Made by a program: the position numbers and the translations under genes | Part shown: piece after piece, positions 59,500-64,000 of the stretch | Layout of the letters: every line of letters starts with the position of its first letter | How positions within the stretch are numbered: position 1 is the stretch's first letter | The notes under the pieces: model-generated | The model's database searches: none | What the model saw: only the letters and a program-made list of their open reading frames with translations | What the model was told of the DNA's origin: nothing | Source of the DNA: DATLED01 sp035525495 | Lineage (GTDB): Bacteria; Actinomycetota; Acidimicrobiia; Acidimicrobiales; CADCTF01 | Length of the DNA stretch: 64,000 nucleotides | Reading direction: 5' to 3' | Assembly (NCBI GenBank): GCA_035525495.1 | Contig: DATLED010000022.1 | Coordinates: 44,620-108,619 of the forward strand

Positions 59500-60258
59500 T
59501 CAGGACCCCTCCGCGGAGAGGTGCTCGCCGAACCACTTCCAGATCTGCTTCCACCCGTCCTTGGCGGCTTCGAGGTCATACGACGGACGGTCGACGGAGA
59601 AGAAGGCGTGGCCGGCGCCGTCGTAGGAGTGGAACTCGAACGTCTTGCCGTGCTCCGTGAGCTCGTCGGCCATCCGGGCCACCATCGCGGGGTCGGGGTT
59701 GCGGTCCTCCTTGCCGAACAGCCCGAGCAGCGGCGCCCGCATCCGCTCGGTCAGGTCGATCGGCGATGCCGGTCGCGCCGGGCTGAGCTGATCCGGGGTC
59801 ATGACGACGCCGCCGCCGTAGCAGTCGACCGCCGCATCGATCTCCGGGAGGCACGCCGCCAGGTAGGCCTGGCGACCGCCCGAGCAGTAGCCGATGACGC
59901 CGACCTTCCCGTTGCTCGTCGGCAGCGCGCGCAGGTGGGCCGCCGCGGCCGCGACGTCGCCCATGACCTGGTCGTCGGGCGCTCCGCCGGCATCGCGTGA
60001 CGCCGCGGCCGCGTCCATCGGGGTGTCGCCCGGCTTGGCGTAGCGGTGGAAGAGATGGGGGCTGATGGCGTCGTACCCGTACACGGCGAAGGTGCGGACG
60101 ATCTCCTTGGTCGCTCGGTCCCATCCCGGCATGTGGTGGATGACGACGACGCCGCCACGTTCGGGCGCCTCGTCGGTCGGTCGGGCTTCGTACGCGTCGA
60201 TCTCGTCGCCGCCGTGCCCCTGGATGGTGATCGTCCTCGCGGTCATGCCGTCGCTCAT
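59500..60258 (-). CDS. dienelactone hydrolase family protein, operon leader
   Basis: 252 residues from ATG 60258 (ATG 60246 possible). Cys125 in GYCSGGR, Asp185 in KEDRNP and His217 in GAGHAFF form the triad. It is the first gene of the operon that continues with the DUF6295-like, molybdenum-hydroxylase and methylesterase-like genes, all with gaps or overlaps under 30 bp. A hydroxylation followed by ester or lactone cleavage would fit this set (inference). It is divergent from the AlkB-like gene. Confidence 0.88.
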   Translation of the reverse strand: MSDGMTARTITIQGHGGDEIDAYEARPTDEAPERGGVVVIHHMPGWDRATKEIVRTFAVYGYDAISPHLFHRYAKPGDTPMDAAAASRDAGGAPDDQVMGDVAAAAAHLRALPTSNGKVGVIGYCSGGRQAYLAACLPEIDAAVDCYGGGVVMTPDQLSPARPASPIDLTERMRAPLLGLFGKEDRNPDPAMVARMADELTEHGKTFEFHSYDGAGHAFFSVDRPSYDLEAAKDGWKQIWKWFGEHLSAEGS

Positions 60259-60276
60259 GGGACGGGCAGGTTACGT

Positions 60277-60306
60277 TTGCCAAGAGCGAACAGGTGTTCG
60301 TACACT
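60277..60306 (+). promoter_or_regulatory. SOS-box-containing promoter of the AlkB-like gene
   Basis: TTGCCA (60277-60282) and TACACT (60301-60306) are 18 bp apart, a good promoter. The spacer contains CGAAC-AGGT-GTTCG (60287-60300), which matches the actinobacterial LexA box core CGAACnnnnGTTCG at all ten positions. Transcription would start about at the GTG 60313, giving a leaderless message. Confidence 0.7.
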
Positions 60307-60312
60307 GGCGTC

Positions 60313-60918
60313 GTGGCCATGACCATGACGTGGCAGCCCTCGCTCCTGGAATCGGCGATCACTCCGACCCTGGCGGCCGGGCTGATGGAGGGGGCCAGCC
60401 GCCGGTTCCTCGGCGCCGGCGCCTGGGTCGACACGGTGCCGGGCGTCGTCACGGGCGCGGATGCGCTGTTCGAGGAGGTCCTGGCGGCGGCGCCGTGGGC
60501 CGAGCACGAGCGCCCGATGTACGACCGCATCGTCCGGGAGCCCCGGTTGACGACGCGCCGTTGGGAAGATCCGCCGGCCCTGATCCTCGATCTCGGCGCC
60601 CGGTTGACCGCGCACTACGGCGTGGGCCTCGGGATCGTGAGCGCCAACCTCTACCGCTCGGGCGCCGACAGCGTGGCGTGGCACGGTGATCGCGTCGGAC
60701 GGGTGCGCGCCGAGACGGTCGTCGCGATCCTGTCGCTGGGCGAGGCCCGCCGATTCCTGCTGCGGCCCAAAGGCGGTGGCTCGTCGGTGCGTTACGCGCC
60801 GCTCTCCGGCGACCTGCTGGTGATGGGCGGTACGTGCCAGCGGACGTGGGAGCACACCGTGCCGAAGTGCGCGGCTGCCGGTCCCCGGATCAGCGTGATG
60901 TTCCGCGAGGCGTACTAG
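60313..60918 (+). CDS. AlkB-like 2-oxoglutarate/Fe(II)-dependent dioxygenase
   Basis: 201 residues if it starts at GTG 60313 (ATG 60319 and 60325 are alternatives). Iron ligands are His124 and Asp126 in WHGDRVG and His181 in WEHTVPK; the 2-oxoglutarate Arg is in PRISVMFR (Arg192, with Arg198 of the family pair). Length fits the short AlkB homologs that demethylate alkylated bases. The SOS-like promoter supports a DNA-repair role. Its stop overlaps the convergent gene's stop in CTAG. Confidence 0.88.
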   Translation: MAMTMTWQPSLLESAITPTLAAGLMEGASRRFLGAGAWVDTVPGVVTGADALFEEVLAAAPWAEHERPMYDRIVREPRLTTRRWEDPPALILDLGARLTAHYGVGLGIVSANLYRSGADSVAWHGDRVGRVRAETVVAILSLGEARRFLLRPKGGGSSVRYAPLSGDLLVMGGTCQRTWEHTVPKCAAAGPRISVMFREAY

Positions 60919-62303
60919 GCCGTACGTCGCCGGCGGACGAGGGCGGCGGTGGCCGTGACCGCGGCACCGAACAGCACGGCGCCGCCGAGCAGCACGACCG
61001 CCGAGGGCCCGCTGCCGTCGCCGTGCCCGCTGGTCGCCCCGACGGCGTCGATGCGCTCGGCGTCGGGAAGACGGAGACCGTGCGGCCGGGCGACGTAGAG
61101 GCCGGGCGGCCCGTCGACACCGCGGACGAGGAACGGCACCGACGGTCCGAGCAGGGGGACGAGGTCGAGGTCGAGCCCCCATCCGCGGTCGGGCCGGATG
61201 GCATAGACGACCGTGGGATCCGTGGCCGCGAACATCGGGATCGCCGGCGCTGCCTCGGTGAAGGTCGCCCCCTTCCTGAGCGACGGTCGACCGAACGGCG
61301 CGCCGGCCACCGACGTCTCGTCGCCCAGGTCCACCACCGACCCGCTGGCGACGAGGTGCAGCAGCGGCTGCTCGACGGTGACGGCGCTCAGCGCGCCGTC
61401 GGCGTCGAGGCCGCGCACGAGGGTGCGCAACGGCGCTCCGGCCGCGGTGAGGTCGAGGAGGTCGACCGCGTAGTTGCCCGAACGCGGGCTCGGCGGCGCG
61501 ACCCCTGCCGTGGACATCGGGGCGATGCCGGGGAGATCGGTGCGCGCCGCAAGCCGGGTCGCGTCGTCGACGGGCCGCCAGGTGAGCTCGGTCATGCGGG
61601 CGGGGACGAGCACGAGACCGGAGCCAGGGTCGCGGCACGCGACGGTCAGCGGGAGGCAGTTCCGGAACTCCTCCGCCAGCAGCGGGAAGAACAGCCCCTC
61701 TGTCGGCACGGCCCGCTCGACGAGCGCGGCGATCGAGGGGAAGGCGTCGCTCGGGAGGGGTCCCGCCGTCGTCGACGTTGTCGTCGTGGGGGTGGTCGAC
61801 GTTGTCGTCGTCGGGGTCGTGGTGGTCGACGCGCGTGGCGCCGTCGTGGTGGTCGCCGCCGTGGACGCGGTCGTCGGCGCGGCGGTCGAAGGTGGAGCGG
61901 TGGGTGGGGGCGGCGGCTGATGCACCCGGAGCGTGAAGGTCCGGCCGCCGGCGTCGCCCGCCTGATCGTCCACGACTCGAACGGTGTAGGTGCCGGGGTC
62001 CTCCGGGGCCTGGACGAACAGCGTCGTCGTCCATCGCGGCTCGTCGTCGCATCCCGTCGAGAAGCTGGGTTGCAACCTCGGGTCCGAGGCGCGGGCGCTG
62101 ATGCACGTGAGGCCGGAGGCCTGAACGGTGACCGTCGCCGACACCGAGCCTCCGGTCTCCACGTCGCGGGACGCGGGCGAGATGGCAGTGATGTCCGCCG
62201 CGACCGGAGGTGCGGTCACGACGACGAGCCCGAGCGCGACGGCGACGACCCCCGCAGAGATCGATGCGCCGCGCCCTGCCCGCCTCGTCCTCACGTCGAC
62301 CAT
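60915..62303 (-). CDS. secreted Thr-rich protein with C-terminal anchor, unknown function
   Basis: 462 residues. Signal peptide (SAGVVAVALGLVVVTAPPVAA), an Ig-like N-terminal domain (about 37-130) with two Cys, a Pro/Thr-rich linker (about 130-185) encoded partly by tandem DNA repeats near 61767-61830, a larger domain (about 185-420) and a C-terminal transmembrane helix (VVLLGGAVLFGAAVTATAAL) ending in RRRR. This is a cell-surface protein displayed through a flexible stalk. No family was recognised for the main domain. Confidence 0.8.
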   Translation of the reverse strand: MVDVRTRRAGRGASISAGVVAVALGLVVVTAPPVAADITAISPASRDVETGGSVSATVTVQASGLTCISARASDPRLQPSFSTGCDDEPRWTTTLFVQAPEDPGTYTVRVVDDQAGDAGGRTFTLRVHQPPPPPTAPPSTAAPTTASTAATTTTAPRASTTTTPTTTTSTTPTTTTSTTAGPLPSDAFPSIAALVERAVPTEGLFFPLLAEEFRNCLPLTVACRDPGSGLVLVPARMTELTWRPVDDATRLAARTDLPGIAPMSTAGVAPPSPRSGNYAVDLLDLTAAGAPLRTLVRGLDADGALSAVTVEQPLLHLVASGSVVDLGDETSVAGAPFGRPSLRKGATFTEAAPAIPMFAATDPTVVYAIRPDRGWGLDLDLVPLLGPSVPFLVRGVDGPPGLYVARPHGLRLPDAERIDAVGATSGHGDGSGPSAVVLLGGAVLFGAAVTATAALVRRRRTA

Positions 62304-62322
62304 CGTCCCAGGCGGCCGAGGT

Positions 62323-63570
62323 TCAGCGGTGCAGGAGGTCCCGTGCGATGTGGGTGACCTGGATCTCGTCGGTGCCGGCGTAGATCTGGAGCACCTTGGC
62401 GTCGCGTGCGAGCTGCTCGACCTGGTACTCGGCCATGTAGCCGTTCCCGCCGAAGAGCTGCACCGCTTCGAGCGCCACCTCGGTCGCCGCCTGTGCCGAG
62501 TAGAGCTTCATCGCCGACGCCTCGGCCAGCGTGAGGCTCTTCCCGGAGGCGCCGATCTCCATGCTGCGGAACACGAGGTTCTGCACGTTCAGCCGCGCGA
62601 CCTCCATCTTCGCCAGCTTCAGCTGGATGAGCTGGAAGTCCCCGATCGGCTGGCCGAACTGGACGCGCGTCTTGGCGTACTCGATCGACACGTCGAGGCA
62701 CTGCTCGATGATGCCGAGGGCCATGGCGGCGACGCCGCTGCGTTCCATCGAGAACGTGTCCTTGGCGGCGCTCCGCCCGCCCGACGCCGCGGCCTCCTCG
62801 GACTCGCCGATGAGCCGGTCGATGCCGACGCGCACATCGCTCAGGAACAGCTGGCCGGTGGGGGAAGAGTGCATGCCCATCTTGCGCAGCGGCTTCGACT
62901 GCTCGAGGCCCGGCATGCCCTTGTCGAGGACGAAGCTCAGGACCTTCCGCTCGGCGGGCGGGTTGCCCTCGTCGAGCTTGCAGATGAAGACGATCGTGTC
63001 GGCGTAGGGGCCGTTGGTGATGAACGTCTTCGAGCCGTTCAGGAGGTACTCGTCACCGTCCTTCTTGGCCGTCGACTTCATCGAGCCGAAGGCATCGCTG
63101 CCGGAGTCGGGCTCGGTGATGGCCCACGCGCCGACCTTGTCGAAGGTCAGAAGGTCGAGGGCCCAGCGCTCCTTCTGTCGGGTCGTGCCGCGGCTCATGA
63201 TGGCGCTGGCAGTGAGCCCCATCGAGACCCCCATCGCCGTGACCATGCCGGGGCAGTAGCGGCAGAGCTCGATGATGGGGATGAGCGTCATGCCGCCGTC
63301 TCCTCCGCGTCCACTGGCCCGGCCCCCGGACTCCGCGCCCCGTGCCTCGGCGGGCTCTCCCGCGGCGATCGCCTTCTCACGGGCGATCGTCTTCTCGAAG
63401 CTCGCCTTCGCCATGGCATCCATGCCGAAGGTCGAGAAGAGCTTCTTGAGGATGGCGTACGGAGGGAGGTCGCCGTGCTCGAGCTCCTCGACGTGCGGCT
63501 TGATCTCCTTGTCCACGAACTGCCGGATGGCGTCGCGGATCATCAGCTGTTCGTCGCTCCACTCGATCAT
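62323..63570 (-). CDS. acyl-CoA dehydrogenase, helix-G catalytic type
   Basis: 415 residues from ATG 63570. FAD fold with WAITEPDSGSDAFGSMK, ITNGP and the C-terminal QLFGGNGYMAEYQVEQLARDAKV. The usual EGT catalytic Glu is replaced by Ala (YAGTDEIQ); Glu276 in MERSGVAAMALG fits the alternative base position of isovaleryl- and long-chain dehydrogenases. Residues 67-93 are a Gly/Ala/Arg-rich insertion rare in the family. It starts 10 bp after the stop of the ferritin-like gene. Confidence 0.9.
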   Translation of the reverse strand: MIEWSDEQLMIRDAIRQFVDKEIKPHVEELEHGDLPPYAILKKLFSTFGMDAMAKASFEKTIAREKAIAAGEPAEARGAESGGRASGRGGDGGMTLIPIIELCRYCPGMVTAMGVSMGLTASAIMSRGTTRQKERWALDLLTFDKVGAWAITEPDSGSDAFGSMKSTAKKDGDEYLLNGSKTFITNGPYADTIVFICKLDEGNPPAERKVLSFVLDKGMPGLEQSKPLRKMGMHSSPTGQLFLSDVRVGIDRLIGESEEAAASGGRSAAKDTFSMERSGVAAMALGIIEQCLDVSIEYAKTRVQFGQPIGDFQLIQLKLAKMEVARLNVQNLVFRSMEIGASGKSLTLAEASAMKLYSAQAATEVALEAVQLFGGNGYMAEYQVEQLARDAKVLQIYAGTDEIQVTHIARDLLHR

Positions 63571-63580
63571 GTCGGCGAAG

Positions 63581-64000
63581 CTACTCGGGGGTCTGACCGA
63601 CCGCCCTTCGCAGCGCATCGACCTGTTCCTGCTTGCGCATGATGAGGTGCTCGAGGCGATGCTCCATCGCTTCGGACCGGGGTTCCTGGCCGGTGTCCGG
63701 GATCACGGCGTGGAAGGCGGCCAGCGCCTCGGACTCGTGGTCGATCAGCTGGCGGAGGGCGTCCAGCGGCGACGCCGGGAGGTCGAACGACGCGACGTCC
63801 GTCGCCGGCGTGCCGCCGATGGCGACGACCTTCTCGACGATGCGGCGGGCGTCGTCGAGCTCGGCTGCGGCGTTCGTCGAGAGCTGCGCGGCGAGCGGTT
63901 GGTACTCGATCCCCGTGAGCGCGCCGGCGAGGACGGTGTGTTCGATCGCCGAGCGGTACTGCAGGGCGAGGGCGGTGTTGAGCTTGGCGACGGCGGCGTC
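63581..64000 (-). CDS. ferritin-like domain protein, partial
   Basis: 139 C-terminal residues; the start lies beyond the right edge. Visible helices include LNTALALQYRSAIEHTVLAG and LSTNAAAELDDARRIVEKV, the bacterioferritin/Dps-like four-helix pattern with carboxylate and His residues suitable for a di-iron site, then a helix with HESEALAAFH and a coiled tail. The exact subfamily cannot be set without the N-terminus. It is the upstream neighbour of the acyl-CoA dehydrogenase with a 10-bp gap. Confidence 0.7.
   Translation of the reverse strand, partial: DAAVAKLNTALALQYRSAIEHTVLAGALTGIEYQPLAAQLSTNAAAELDDARRIVEKVVAIGGTPATDVASFDLPASPLDALRQLIDHESEALAAFHAVIPDTGQEPRSEAMEHRLEHLIMRKQEQVDALRRAVGQTPE

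Noticed and set aside
61767..61830. Tandem repeats near the middle of the secreted Thr-rich gene
   Set aside because: They only encode the Thr/Pro stalk and keep the frame; no separate element is indicated.
1..64000. Search for tRNA, rRNA, intact insertion sequences and CRISPR arrays
   Set aside because: No convincing cloverleaf, rRNA stretch, transposase with terminal repeats or repeat-spacer array was seen by eye; a covariance-model scan would be decisive.

Overview
The window reads as one chromosomal segment of a high-GC actinobacterium. The deep antisense open frames, frequent GTG starts, an F420-type luciferase-like oxidoreductase, an AfsR-like regulator, a MarP-like protease, several acyl-CoA dehydrogenases and an archaeal-looking ValS suggest class Acidimicrobiia (inference; no rRNA marker is present). 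No rRNA, tRNA, intact transposon, prophage or CRISPR array was found. Genes cover almost everything; the only gap above 300 bp (18926-19264) holds an integrase relic and a 49-bp palindrome.

Layout. 1-6.9 kb: end of a GH13 glucosidase, a MarP-like protease, an alkyl-sulfatase-type metallo-hydrolase with a small membrane protein, TetR, an F420 oxidoreductase and an AarF/UbiB kinase. 6.9-15.3 kb: a GGDEF-ribbon-helix-helix fusion with a palindromic operator, an FtsX/MacB-type ABC exporter, valS and cysS diverging from one promoter region, and a cold-shock protein. 15.4-19.6 kb: MFS, a frameshifted tandem acetyltransferase, an acyl-CoA dehydrogenase behind a palindrome, and a VOC protein. 19.7-24.7 kb: a sulfane-sulfur cluster (ArsR-rhodanese repressor and DsrE one way; SRPBCC, CstB-like MBL-rhodanese and MFS the other) with a 30-bp operator between the arms, followed by an ArsR/SRPBCC pair. 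24.8-32.2 kb: a surface-protein operon (BNR repeat plus Calx-beta anchor) divergent from a 1538-residue AfsR-like regulator, sharing an intergenic array of 11-bp direct repeats.

32.3-39.8 kb: a collagen-like secreted protein flanked by two large polytopic membrane proteins with YfhO-like features and a TPR lipoprotein. 39.9-46.6 kb: HxlR/MFS pair, VOC, a cysteine-cluster protein and an 1144-residue HATPase-GAF-PAS-PP2C phosphatase. 46.7-55.8 kb: dienelactone hydrolase, beta-lactamase-fold hydrolase, Baeyer-Villiger-type monooxygenase, an orphan PilB-like ATPase with an apparent c-di-GMP-binding MshEN domain, a hydrolase and an MMPL transporter. 55.9-64 kb: a tight four-gene operon around a lone molybdenum hydroxylase subunit, an AlkB-like dioxygenase with an SOS-box-like promoter, a secreted Thr-rich protein, an acyl-CoA dehydrogenase and a ferritin-like partial gene.

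Three themes recur. Regulators often sit beside a matching palindrome or direct repeat (GGDEF-RHH, two ArsR proteins, HxlR, AfsR-like). Four copies of one 49-bp palindrome lie at gene ends. Several loci (GNAT, integrase relic, SRPBCC, BNR tail, start of the molybdenum subunit) show single-base frame breaks, which may be real decay or assembly indels.
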